This document shows, piece by piece, positions 9,209 through 17,993 of a stretch of DNA of 64,000 bases (positions are counted from its first letter, which is position 1; every line of letters begins with the position of its first letter). The position numbers and the translations under genes are program-made. Under the pieces are notes generated by a model. The model searched no databases, was not told the origin of the DNA, and saw only the letters and a list, made by a program, of their open reading frames with translations. The stretch covers positions 96,738 through 160,737 of the forward strand of contig CALUSQ010000001.1 of the NCBI GenBank assembly GCA_944323475.1, read 5' to 3'. Source of the DNA: Candidatus Gastranaerophilales bacterium. Its GTDB lineage: Bacteria; Cyanobacteriota; Vampirovibrionia; Gastranaerophilales; Gastranaerophilaceae.

Positions 9209-10059
9209 ACTACAATGCAAAACTAATATTGACATTAAGTTTAATAACTTGTTTTTTATTTAATCCTTGTTTAGCAAAAAATAATAATACAAAGGAGTTA
9301 AATATGAAAAAAATCACACAAACAGCAGGAAGAACTCAGCTTGGCTCATTTTCACCAGAATTTGCTCATTTCAATGATGATATTTTATTTGGTGAAAATT
9401 GGAATAATCAAGATATTGATTTAAAAACAAGAAGCATTATTACCGTGGTTTCTTTAATATCAATGGGAATTACAGATAATTCCTTAATCTACCATTTGCA
9501 AAATGCAAAAAATAATGGAGTAACAAAAGAAGAAATAGCTGCAATTATTACACACAATGCTTTTTATGCAGGTTGGCCAAAGGCTTGGGCAGCTTTTAAT
9601 CTAGCAAAACAAGTATGGACAGATAACTCCATAGCAATTTCATCAAAAGAGCAATACGAAAAAACGATTTTCTTTCCTATCGGAGAAGAAAACAAAGCTT
9701 ATGAAAAATACTTTATAGGCAAAAGCTACCTAGCACCAATTTCAACAGAACAAGTCAAAATATATAATGTAACTTTTGAACCAAAATGTAGAAACAACTG
9801 GCATATACACAAAGCAAAATCAGGCGGGGGACAAATGCTCATTGGCATAGGTGGCAGAGGTTATTATCAAGAATGGGGAAAAGCTCCTATTGAAATTAAA
9901 GAAGGTACAGTAATTAATATCCCTGCTAATATAAAACACTGGCACGGGGCTGCACCAGATTCTTGGTTTTCTCACTTAGCAATTGAAATAGATGGAGAAG
10001 AAACCTCAAATGAATGGCTTGAGCCTGTCTGTGATGAAATCTACAACAAATTAAAATAA
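9205..10059 (+). CDS. Carboxymuconolactone decarboxylase-like / cupin fusion, two possible starts
   Basis: Residues about 45-130 form a CMD/AhpD-like helical domain (RSIITVVSLISMG, then NAFYAGWPKAWAAFN, without the CxxC of AhpD). Residues about 185-270 form a cupin (NWHIHKAKSGGGQMLIGIGG, later HWHGAAPDSWFSHLAIE) with metal-binding His. The long form begins at 9205, coupled to the acetyltransferase stop, and has a signal-peptide-like N-terminus (LILTLSLITCFLFNPCLA). A much better SD (AAAGGAG, six bases of spacing) precedes an in-frame ATG at 9304, which would give a cytosolic form without it. Probable role: oxidoreductase or isomerase of small organic acids; substrate unknown. Confidence 0.85.
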   Translation: MNYNAKLILTLSLITCFLFNPCLAKNNNTKELNMKKITQTAGRTQLGSFSPEFAHFNDDILFGENWNNQDIDLKTRSIITVVSLISMGITDNSLIYHLQNAKNNGVTKEEIAAIITHNAFYAGWPKAWAAFNLAKQVWTDNSIAISSKEQYEKTIFFPIGEENKAYEKYFIGKSYLAPISTEQVKIYNVTFEPKCRNNWHIHKAKSGGGQMLIGIGGRGYYQEWGKAPIEIKEGTVINIPANIKHWHGAAPDSWFSHLAIEIDGEETSNEWLEPVCDEIYNKLK

Positions 10060-10075
10060 AATTATAACTTTTAAC

Positions 10076-10265
10076 TTAGCGTTTTGAGATTGTCAAATAT
10101 TCGACAATCTCATCAACATGCCCTTTTACTTTAACCTTTCTCCATTCTTTTTCGATATTACCTTTTTCATCAATAATAAACGTTGAACGTTCAATACCCT
10201 TGTATTTCTTTTCGTACATTAATTTTTCTTTACTTACTAAATTCAGTAATAAGTAATATCTTTAT
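10076..10265 (-). pseudogene. bcp: 3' remnant of thiol peroxidase Bcp/PrxQ
   Basis: Read on the minus strand, the frame ending at the 10076-10078 stop encodes the typical C-terminus of bacterioferritin comigratory protein: MYEKKYKGIERSTFIID, then EKEWRKVKVKGHVDEIVEYL. Only about 60 residues remain. The N-terminal half with the peroxidatic Cys and the thioredoxin core is missing, and an in-frame stop interrupts the frame upstream of LLNLVSKEKLM. It is therefore a truncated relic. A 9-bp inverted repeat (10086-10094/10103-10111) lies within it but has no T-run after it. The deletion end lies next to the AAA+ locus. Confidence 0.8.
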
Positions 10266-10429
10266 TTATATAAGCAAAATAAATCATTTTTAGGTCTAAA
10301 ATAAAGGAATAACATACATTACATAAAAAACAGACCAAACTACGTTTATTTATGTAAATAATTTAGCATACTTTTTAAACCAAATAACAAAAATTTTTTT
10401 TATAAGATTTATTCTGTAAAGAGGTATTT
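10266..10429. other. AT-rich leader before the AAA+ locus
   Basis: There is no open frame of note in this 164-bp stretch between the bcp relic and the first AAA+ gene. It probably carries the promoter of the AAA+ pair, but I could not pick convincing -35/-10 boxes out of the AT-rich background. The SD AGAGG is seen six bases before the ATG at 10430. Confidence 0.4.
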
Positions 10430-11893
10430 ATGAAAATTATTTTTGAACAACGTTATATATCATATAATAAAAATGAAAACAAAAAGAAAAAAGATCTATC
10501 TGTTTTTAAATCTGACGTTATATCTAACAGACTGCATTATAAAGTAAATTTTACAGGCTCTAATGACATATGGGAAAAAACTAAGAATTTAGGAAAAAAT
10601 ATTGTTAACAAAACTAAAGAAGTATTTTTCGATTTTTCATCTCTTTTTCAGAATACAGATATAAATATATCAGAAGAAGAAGTTGCTTTTTTGGAAAGTT
10701 ATATGGAGATAGAAGAAAGCATAAAGGCCAAGTATGATAAGAAAATCGCAGATATAAAGGATAATTTTTGGGACTGTTTTACAAATAATTCTGAAAAAAA
10801 ACGACAAAAACTACGAGAAGAAAAAGAAAATGCATTAAAAGTTGCATACCAATATCAAGATACTTTTGAGCAAAGGGAAAAAGAATCAATCAACAATAAA
10901 ATTAAATTTTATGAACTCGCAAAACAATTAAATATGAGCAAAGAAATTTTATTAGCATTTGAAAATGCTCAATTAACCAGTAAAAAAAGACTTGAGATTA
11001 TAGCAAGAAGAAAAGAAATTCTGGATAAAAAAGGATTTAGTCAAATTGCGGGTTATATTGAAGAGAAAAGCAAACTCCAAGAAGACTTTCTTGATAAGTT
11101 AGATGACGAAAAATCAGGGAAGTATATAAAAAGAGAAATCCCAAACGCAATTTTATTTTACGGACCCACAGGGTGTGGAAAAACAACTTTTGTAAAAGCA
11201 CTTGCAGAAGAAGCAGATTGTAATTTTATAGCTATTCAATGCAGAGGAACACAAAAAGATAAAGAACAAAAGCTATATGAAACTTTAATAGGATATAACA
11301 GCACTGATGAATTTGGTGATAAAATCGAAATTTCAGGATTGTTAGATAAAGCACAGAAAAAATATTTAGAAACAGGGAAAAGAACAATTATACTTATAGA
11401 TGAGTTTGATAGATTTTTCGGTAAAGATGTTTCAAATAATTTTATAAATGCAATGAAAGGTATACTTGAATCTTGTTCAGAAGATAACCACGTAACATTT
11501 TTCTTAACCACCAATAAACCACAGAAAATTCCATATGAATTAAGGAATTCACACAGAATTGAACCTATCTATCCATTAGACCCTCCAAACAAAACAAATA
11601 CCGTTGCAGTAATTGAACATTATCTTCAAGGTTATAATATTGAAAATTTAGATTATAATGCTATACTGGATGAATTGTTTAAATATGCACCTAATGAAAT
11701 ATATAGCAATACACATTTAAAAGCCATATGTGAAATTGCCACAGATGAAATAAAATCAGATAATACTCCTATAACAACAGATTTGTTTATTCAGGCAATA
11801 AAACAATATAATGAATCAAGTGAAGATCACAATCTTCTGAGAATTACCGAAGAATTTCTAAAACAATATGAAAATGATAAAGCAACAATATAA
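10430..11893 (+). CDS. AAA+ ATPase with FTG N-terminal motif
   Basis: 487 residues. An N-terminal polar segment carries KVNFTGSND (F41-G43). A charged, predicted coiled-coil region (about 85-215) follows, then an AAA+ module. Walker A is GPTGCGKT (245-252), Walker B is ILIDEFD with DEFD at 324-327, and the sensor-1 region is FFLTTNKP. A possible arginine finger sits in ELRNSHRIEP, and a C-terminal lid ends the chain. The order resembles single-ring AAA+ remodelling ATPases, but I cannot assign a subfamily. The stop overlaps the start of the next gene by one base. That gene encodes a P-loop-less AAA+-like partner, so the two probably act as a complex. Confidence 0.85.
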   Translation: MKIIFEQRYISYNKNENKKKKDLSVFKSDVISNRLHYKVNFTGSNDIWEKTKNLGKNIVNKTKEVFFDFSSLFQNTDINISEEEVAFLESYMEIEESIKAKYDKKIADIKDNFWDCFTNNSEKKRQKLREEKENALKVAYQYQDTFEQREKESINNKIKFYELAKQLNMSKEILLAFENAQLTSKKRLEIIARRKEILDKKGFSQIAGYIEEKSKLQEDFLDKLDDEKSGKYIKREIPNAILFYGPTGCGKTTFVKALAEEADCNFIAIQCRGTQKDKEQKLYETLIGYNSTDEFGDKIEISGLLDKAQKKYLETGKRTIILIDEFDRFFGKDVSNNFINAMKGILESCSEDNHVTFFLTTNKPQKIPYELRNSHRIEPIYPLDPPNKTNTVAVIEHYLQGYNIENLDYNAILDELFKYAPNEIYSNTHLKAICEIATDEIKSDNTPITTDLFIQAIKQYNESSEDHNLLRITEEFLKQYENDKATI

Positions 11894-13719
11894 TGGATGT
11901 AATAATGAAAATTTCTAAAATAAATACACCTAAAAAAAACACAAATAAAACTAAAAATCAAAATAGGAAAGTAATAGAAACTACCACTATATTGGTAGGC
12001 TCAACGGCAATAGTTCCTACAATCTTTTTATTTGCAGACCAATTTAGCAATAACAAAAAAAGATATATTGAATCAATAAAAAAAGAAAAGGATTTATTTG
12101 AAAAAACTGTTCAAGACAGTACTAATGTAGGCATTGGTTTATTGAAAAAAATGAATAAACCAATTAATGATAAAATAATAAAAATAATACATGATGGTGT
12201 TGAAATTCAAGAAAAATTTAAATTAGATGAAAAACTAGAATTATTGAAAAAACTTCGAAAAATACATATCAAAGAAGGATTAAAAATTTCTGCAGGAATA
12301 GGAATAAGTTTGGGTGCAATCATTCTTGCAATAAAAAATTCATATGAAAATAGAAAAAAAACATCTGTTCAAGTAAATGATAATACTCAAGTCTTTAATA
12401 AATTTATAACAAACAGTAATTCATCTTTTAGTAAAAAAAAAAGACAAATTTCATTTGGCGGAATTATAGATAAAATTGCAAATCTATTAAGTCCCGAAGA
12501 CTTAAAGAAATATCAGGATTATGTAAATGGATTGCAACCAACACCAACAGAAACTAACGAAGCACGTAAAATTGCGAAATTTCGTCTGAAAGATTGGCCT
12601 AAAGGAATAATAAACCCTTTTGATATAAGCAAAAAGCCAACTACAGATAAAGAATATCATCATTTACTTCTTTCTCAGATTATTATTGTTCCAAAGCAAC
12701 CACCAATGTATTACAGAAACAAAGACAAATGGTTTAATACACAAACCTGGAAAGATTTTCAAACATGGCCTGAATACATAAAAACAGCAACACTGTTTGA
12801 AAGAATGGAAAGTATTATAAAAAAAGAGAGAATAAAAAGTTATGCAGAAGAAAAAGCTTTACTTGAAATAGCATCGAAAAAAGAATTATCTGCAGCCTGT
12901 TTGAAATATGAAATATATGAAGAGTTTTTGTCCGCATTTAATTCTGATAATAAAAAAGTGAAAATACCTGATGCAATTATGATAAAAAGTAAAAATAAAA
13001 GCGAAGAACTAGATACTTTAAAATGGATTGTTGCTAAATCAAATTCGAATTACTGCTATATTGAAGATAAAAATGAAACTAACATTACAAGACTGAACCA
13101 AATTTTAACAGTTCTTGAAGAAGCAGAAGAAAATTATAAAAAAAATGGATTACGAACTCTTATTTGGGTTGAGAATTTTGATAAACTTCTTTCAAATGCT
13201 TCTGACAATGAAGAAATTATTGGTGATATAAAAGACATGTTAGATAAAATAAGCAAGAAATATAAATCAACAATTATTTTTGGCTGTAGTGATACAAGCA
13301 ACCTTGACCCTATCGCATTGCAGCCACATAGAGTAAAAATATACAATATAGACAAAGAAGCACCGCTTGAAGAAATACAAAAAATTCAGAATAATTTTAT
13401 TTTATCTAATATACAAAAAATCAAAAATAGTGATGGATATAGATTTAAATATATACCGTATGAACAAAATTTTGTTGATTTATATTTAGGTAATTTCTCA
13501 TATCGCCCTGATATTTTATGGGTAAACTCTCAAAATACTTTGGCAATAAAATCTGTAATTAAGAATTTTGAAATAATAAAAAATATACCTTATTTTCAGA
13601 AAATCAGATCAATAGAATTTCCAAAACCTGACGATATTATAGAATTTGATACTAATAAATTAAGATGTACAAACAAAACAACATTAGACGGTAAAGCTAT
13701 ATATGAATATAATTTATAG
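11893..13719 (+). CDS. Catalytically dead AAA+-like membrane protein
   Basis: 608 residues with two predicted TM segments (about 31-50 and 134-150) and a motif RQISFGGIID (F188). The C-terminal half aligns by eye to the AAA+ domain encoded upstream. RTLIWVENFD (E427) stands where the partner has RTIILIDEFD, and TIIFGCSDTSNLDP stands at sensor 1, followed by an Arg-containing turn (LQPHRVKIYNID). The Walker A site is replaced by KSKNKSEEL, so ATP hydrolysis is not expected. The start may be 11893 (one-base overlap with the previous stop) or 11905. I infer a membrane-anchored pseudo-ATPase partner. Its stop lies four bases from the convergent gene. Confidence 0.75.
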   Translation: MDVIMKISKINTPKKNTNKTKNQNRKVIETTTILVGSTAIVPTIFLFADQFSNNKKRYIESIKKEKDLFEKTVQDSTNVGIGLLKKMNKPINDKIIKIIHDGVEIQEKFKLDEKLELLKKLRKIHIKEGLKISAGIGISLGAIILAIKNSYENRKKTSVQVNDNTQVFNKFITNSNSSFSKKKRQISFGGIIDKIANLLSPEDLKKYQDYVNGLQPTPTETNEARKIAKFRLKDWPKGIINPFDISKKPTTDKEYHHLLLSQIIIVPKQPPMYYRNKDKWFNTQTWKDFQTWPEYIKTATLFERMESIIKKERIKSYAEEKALLEIASKKELSAACLKYEIYEEFLSAFNSDNKKVKIPDAIMIKSKNKSEELDTLKWIVAKSNSNYCYIEDKNETNITRLNQILTVLEEAEENYKKNGLRTLIWVENFDKLLSNASDNEEIIGDIKDMLDKISKKYKSTIIFGCSDTSNLDPIALQPHRVKIYNIDKEAPLEEIQKIQNNFILSNIQKIKNSDGYRFKYIPYEQNFVDLYLGNFSYRPDILWVNSQNTLAIKSVIKNFEIIKNIPYFQKIRSIEFPKPDDIIEFDTNKLRCTNKTTLDGKAIYEYNL

Positions 13720-13723
13720 AATT

Positions 13724-14089
13724 TTAAATTATTGCATTAATTCCATTTTGTTTGTATAGAGTAAGTTTCTTATTGCTATCATTTAACTCACTGTTTTTGT
13801 TTTTCTGATTACTAAGCATCAAAGCAATTCCTACTATATTGGCAATGCACAACATAAAAACAGATTCTCCAAATGTTGATTTATTTTTGGCTTTAAAAAA
13901 GAAACAACTAAACAATAGATCAATTGCTGCCAATAATCCTAAAATTTTTATATTATTAAAATGATGTTCTTTGTTATATATGTATTCATCCAAATTTTTA
14001 GAAGTATTATTTATATTTACTTCTTTTTGTGAAGTTTTTAAATATTTGTATTCTTTTATTGTTGCTTTATTAGGAATACTAATTAACAT
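13724..14089 (-). CDS. Small two-TM membrane protein
   Basis: 121 residues of unrecognised family. Two hydrophobic segments (ILGLLAAIDLLFSCFFF and FMLCIANIVGIALML) form a hairpin, with a polar N-terminal part of about 45 residues and a short Asn/Lys-rich tail. The start overlaps the stop of the upstream AAA+ gene by seven bases, so the two are surely co-transcribed. The likely role is membrane partner of that ATPase. The stop is four bases from the convergent unit, and no terminator is seen between them. Confidence 0.65.
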   Translation of the reverse strand: MLISIPNKATIKEYKYLKTSQKEVNINNTSKNLDEYIYNKEHHFNNIKILGLLAAIDLLFSCFFFKAKNKSTFGESVFMLCIANIVGIALMLSNQKNKNSELNDSNKKLTLYKQNGINAII

Positions 14090-16455
14090 TTAATACACTC
14101 CTTTTCCAAAAATTTTTTTTCATTTTCAAATTTTTCATTGACTTCTTTAGTTATACAAGGTTTGACTGAACGAATTATATTTATAAAATCATTTTGACTG
14201 CACTTATTTTTAGGTAATTTTTTATCTATAATATTCTCTATCTGCGCATTACTATACATATAATCTGGTTTTAATCTATCAAATTCATTTATAATTTCGT
14301 CCAAATTATATTCTTCTATTTCTCTATCATTTACATAATATTTTACAATATCTCTTATATCATTTTTTGATGCAACACCTATAGGAATTGTTAAATCAAC
14401 TTTTTTTAAAATCTTAGGATTTATTAATAGGGGATTGTTTGTTGTTAAAAATATTGTTGTATGATATGTTTTCGAACAATCATCAATTAATTTTAAAAAT
14501 TCATTTAACAATTTCTCATTATTATTCAAAAAATCCTCAAATTCATTTAATTGAATAATTGAAAAACGTTTACTAGTTTTATAAGTTTCTTTTCCTTCTA
14601 TCAATTTTTGTTTTATCCAATCTAGCATTCTTGTTTCATCATATAGACCAAGAGTTTTGTTCTTAAATTTAGTTCCTGCATCTTCTGCTAATGCAGAACC
14701 CAGAACAGTTTTTCCAACACCACTTGGTCCATAAAACAGCAACAAGTTTGGAATAGCATTTTCATCTTTATTTTTTACAGGAGAGAGATAAATTGTGTTC
14801 AGCAATGTTTTGATAGAATCATAACCTGCTATCCTTGATAATGCATGATTAGCTCTAGTTTTGTTCAACATATATTCTTTTGTTTGAGATATTATAATAT
14901 TTAATTCTTTATCAAGTTCTTTTTTTTGTTCAGATGTTATTTGGGAATTTAATAAAACACTTCTAATTTTTTCCTTTTCAAGTTTTTCTTTAGTTCTGGC
15001 ATTAGACTCTTTTAGTGTAGCAAAATTTCGTTTTCTCCATTTATCGGCAATAATATTTATTGTTTCTCCTGTTGTGTATGCAAGATTAGTAACAAATTCT
15101 TTGTTTTTAAATTGTTTAACAAAATCTCTTGTATTTATATTATCTATATTAAGCTTACAAACAATATCCTGCTGAATTTTCTGAAACTCTTGAAAAACCT
15201 CGGGTGAATTTTCTATATCTTGTTTTATTTTTTCAATTGCAGCCATTGCCTCTTCTTTTATAAGACTTTCTTCTGGAATATTAAGAACTTCGTAAAATAT
15301 AGTATTTAAAAGTGATACTTTTATCAAATTTTTAAAGTATTCTTTTTTTTCATCTTCATTCAAATTTTTTGTCAAAAGAATACTTTGTAGAAAACTTGAT
15401 GTAAACATTACACCTGCTCTGGGTAAATTTATTATATTCGACAAAGTATGTATTGCTTGTCCAAATGTGGTAACATTTTCTTCAGGAATCTTAGACAGTA
15501 CAGTTTGTATATCAGAAATATTTGAGGAATCCAATAGACTTTGATCTTGAAAATGAAGAATTCCCATGGTTGCCAGATAAATTGTCGATAATAAAAACTG
15601 ATTTTTTGCATTCATTGTATCTTGTTCATACGATTTTACATACCCCCATCCCATTTTTTCAGTTATTAACGTACTCAACAAAGAGTTTACGCCTCTAACA
15701 GCACCTGTTATTGGACCAGAAGCACTCCCTCCGCTAGTTGCATGCCCGCCAAGCCCAAGCCAACCCAAAAGAATTTGCGCACCACGAACACCGAGATAAG
15801 ACCCCATTACATACTGTCGTCCAATATACATGAGATTTGCTACTACATCAACATCCAGCAAATCTTTTAAATAAAAAAACATAAGTGCTTGAACCCCTCG
15901 CAGAAACCAAGTATCTGCTCCAATTGCAGCACCTTCACCGGCCGCAGCAGATATACCCGCACAAACAGCACTAGCACCGTGAATTGTAAGATGACATAAT
16001 TTCTTTTTCTCTGAATCAATTTCTCCTTTAAAAGATATTCTATCATTTTGTTTTGCATAATCATCTATATCAGAAAATACAGCTGTTATTTCTTTTAGCC
16101 CTTCCAATCTGTCTTTTTCTTGTTCAGTAAGTTTATATTTCTTATTTAGTTCAAAAATCTCGTTACGAGCCCTTTGACCAATAAATAAATATAAATTTTT
16201 TGAAGCTTTAGGGTCTTGAAGTATCTTATTAAGAAGTTGGATATGATTAACTACACGTTTATTTTGATTTAAATTATCGTTGTAATATTTTATTGCAAAA
16301 TCATATTGCTTTAATGCCGCAAACAACTCTTTTTGATTTAAATCGCAAAAACAAATTTCATCAGTATTATTTTCATCTGTATTTTTTAAATTAAAATTAT
16401 TAGATGACTTGTTTATATGGTAAGTATGTATTTTTTGTATAGGAAAAGATATCAT
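14083..16455 (-). CDS. AAA+ ATPase fused to a Gly/Ala-rich (DUF697-like) membrane domain
   Basis: 790 residues. The N-terminus is polar with a helical stretch, then RISFKGEID (F142). Residues about 158-275 are Gly/Ala-rich and hydrophobic: HGASAVCAGISAAAGEGAA, then IGADTWFLRGVQALMFFYL, then a Gly-rich loop and TEKMGWGYVKSYE. This pattern resembles the DUF697/YcjF-type membrane domain usually found behind GTPases. Helical and charged regions follow. The C-terminal AAA+ module has Walker A GPSGVGKT (about 573-580), an altered Walker B IIQLNEFED (Asn in place of the first Asp, near 635) and sensor-1 IFLTTNNP. The Asn substitution may slow hydrolysis. I infer a membrane-bound remodelling ATPase of unknown client. 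Confidence 0.75.
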   Translation of the reverse strand: MISFPIQKIHTYHINKSSNNFNLKNTDENNTDEICFCDLNQKELFAALKQYDFAIKYYNDNLNQNKRVVNHIQLLNKILQDPKASKNLYLFIGQRARNEIFELNKKYKLTEQEKDRLEGLKEITAVFSDIDDYAKQNDRISFKGEIDSEKKKLCHLTIHGASAVCAGISAAAGEGAAIGADTWFLRGVQALMFFYLKDLLDVDVVANLMYIGRQYVMGSYLGVRGAQILLGWLGLGGHATSGGSASGPITGAVRGVNSLLSTLITEKMGWGYVKSYEQDTMNAKNQFLLSTIYLATMGILHFQDQSLLDSSNISDIQTVLSKIPEENVTTFGQAIHTLSNIINLPRAGVMFTSSFLQSILLTKNLNEDEKKEYFKNLIKVSLLNTIFYEVLNIPEESLIKEEAMAAIEKIKQDIENSPEVFQEFQKIQQDIVCKLNIDNINTRDFVKQFKNKEFVTNLAYTTGETINIIADKWRKRNFATLKESNARTKEKLEKEKIRSVLLNSQITSEQKKELDKELNIIISQTKEYMLNKTRANHALSRIAGYDSIKTLLNTIYLSPVKNKDENAIPNLLLFYGPSGVGKTVLGSALAEDAGTKFKNKTLGLYDETRMLDWIKQKLIEGKETYKTSKRFSIIQLNEFEDFLNNNEKLLNEFLKLIDDCSKTYHTTIFLTTNNPLLINPKILKKVDLTIPIGVASKNDIRDIVKYYVNDREIEEYNLDEIINEFDRLKPDYMYSNAQIENIIDKKLPKNKCSQNDFINIIRSVKPCITKEVNEKFENEKKFLEKECIKC

Positions 16456-16465
16456 CTTTTAGCCT

Positions 16466-17731
16466 TTAATCAAACAACCCTTTAAATATAGATTTTATAA
16501 TTGTAATTGTATTATCATGATTAACAAGTGTATCATCTTCAAAACAAGCTTGCGTAGTTGCATTAATAGGAAATTCGGGATCGGATGCATTTATAACATC
16601 ATTTATTTTGTCTGAATCATTTGATAAAGAATGTAAAAATTCATTAATATTAGAAAATTCAGGTTTAATCAATGCTTTAAAATCAGGATATGACTGATTA
16701 ATATAGTTTTCTAATTTATGATCATTCATAAACTGTGCAATTTTTGCTATTGATTCATCATCAATATGCTTTTCTCGAAACAATTTTGTTATTTCGTCAT
16801 TCAAAGACAAATTATGTATATTCCCTGAGTGATCTACAACTTTTATTATTTGATTTCCAAAAATATCATACATTTTTGTTTTATCATAACCATTATCTAA
16901 ACTATCATTAGTAAAAAAATCTTTTAATTTTTGAAATATAGAACGATAATCATCTGGCTTGATTTTTCCGTACCCGAGAACGTTAGCGATATCCGATTGT
17001 TCTGCATTTTCTCCAAAAAATTCTTCAGGGGTTTTTCCGTCATGTGTCTTTATAAACTCACTTCTTGTTTGTGCATACCAAGGATATTCGCGATTAGGAG
17101 GAAATACGTAACCAATACCTCCACCTGGATTCCAATCTGGAAATCCCGAGCCAAAAGATGGCAGAACTATTTGTTCTAAATGCCCATCTATCTGAATAGC
17201 AGAAATTTTATGTTCAGGATCAATAAATATTCCATTTTGGGTATCTATGTATTTATTGTGCAATAAATCTATATCAACACTACCATCATAGTTTTTATAT
17301 ACACCATGTTCTATATCTGCAATATCATACTTATCTGCGTCAATATTAATACCAGTTCCTTTAACTTTGAAAACTCCATCGTCACCGTCTGCTGTAATTT
17401 TATCACTATTTAATTTAAATTCATCTGTATTCATAAAGTAGGTCCCATCAGGTAAGAATATATCTTTAGGACTTTCATTTTTTGCCAATTTTGTTGCTGC
17501 AGCAATTGATAACAACAAAGGAACACCAACAACACCTATTGCAACCAAGTCTTGAACAATATTACTTTCTGTTTTTTGGTTAGAATTTGATTTAAAAGCT
17601 ATTTTATTACTTTTAACAAATAAATCATTCTGTATATCTGATAAATAGTTGCTATTATTACGTACTTTGGTTTTATTCATTTTATTATTGAAACTAAAAC
17701 GTGAAATATTATTTAAAAAATAGACTTGCAT
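16466..17731 (-). CDS. Hypothetical single-TM protein with short beta-type repeats
   Basis: 421 residues, family not recognised. KIAFKSNSN (F46) lies near the N-terminus and one TM helix spans about residues 62-82. Residues about 95-185 hold roughly four imperfect 20-residue units beginning GTYFMNTDEF, GVFKVKGTG, GVYKNYDGS and GIFIDPEHK, each ending near a Lys-Ile/Tyr pair. This suggests a beta-meander. A Gly/Pro/aromatic stretch (GSGFPDWNPGGGIGYVFPPN) follows, then helical segments. SD AAGGAGAG precedes the ATG. It is the first gene of the leftward AAA+ unit, 10 bp before the 790-residue ATPase, so the two probably work together at the membrane. Confidence 0.65.
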   Translation of the reverse strand: MQVYFLNNISRFSFNNKMNKTKVRNNSNYLSDIQNDLFVKSNKIAFKSNSNQKTESNIVQDLVAIGVVGVPLLLSIAAATKLAKNESPKDIFLPDGTYFMNTDEFKLNSDKITADGDDGVFKVKGTGINIDADKYDIADIEHGVYKNYDGSVDIDLLHNKYIDTQNGIFIDPEHKISAIQIDGHLEQIVLPSFGSGFPDWNPGGGIGYVFPPNREYPWYAQTRSEFIKTHDGKTPEEFFGENAEQSDIANVLGYGKIKPDDYRSIFQKLKDFFTNDSLDNGYDKTKMYDIFGNQIIKVVDHSGNIHNLSLNDEITKLFREKHIDDESIAKIAQFMNDHKLENYINQSYPDFKALIKPEFSNINEFLHSLSNDSDKINDVINASDPEFPINATTQACFEDDTLVNHDNTITIIKSIFKGLFD

Positions 17732-17993
17732 ATACTCTCCTTAGACTTTTTTGTTCTAAAAAAACAATAAAAATTTTTTTGTTAATTTAATAATATATCT
17801 TTTACATATCTTAAACTTAATATATTAATAATTCTAATACATTTTATAAATTGGATTGTAAGATTATATGATATTCTTGCATTACAAATTGAAAAATTTA
17901 ACAATTAATTATAGTATTGCTAACAAGTTGAAATGCATTAAATTCATTAACTGATAAGTCAGGATAATAAGTTTTGTGTATATTATTTAAATC
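17732..17993. other. AT-rich intergenic region, possible left edge of the mobile region
   Basis: Very AT-rich, with no credible gene. It holds the promoter region of the leftward AAA+ unit and the end of the DnaB-like gene. Gene content changes here from lineage-type AAA+ genes to replication and recombination genes, so an element boundary may lie inside it. I did not find a matching direct repeat near the tRNA side. Confidence 0.35.

Noticed and set aside
10086..10111. Inverted repeat as a terminator of the CMD-cupin gene
   Set aside because: The 9-bp stem is not followed by a T-run on either strand and lies inside the bcp relic's reading frame.
10430..17731. AAA+ locus as a known phage-defence system
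   Set aside because: No nuclease, protease or other effector domain is seen, and I could not match the gene set to a named system. It is kept as an undescribed remodelling locus.
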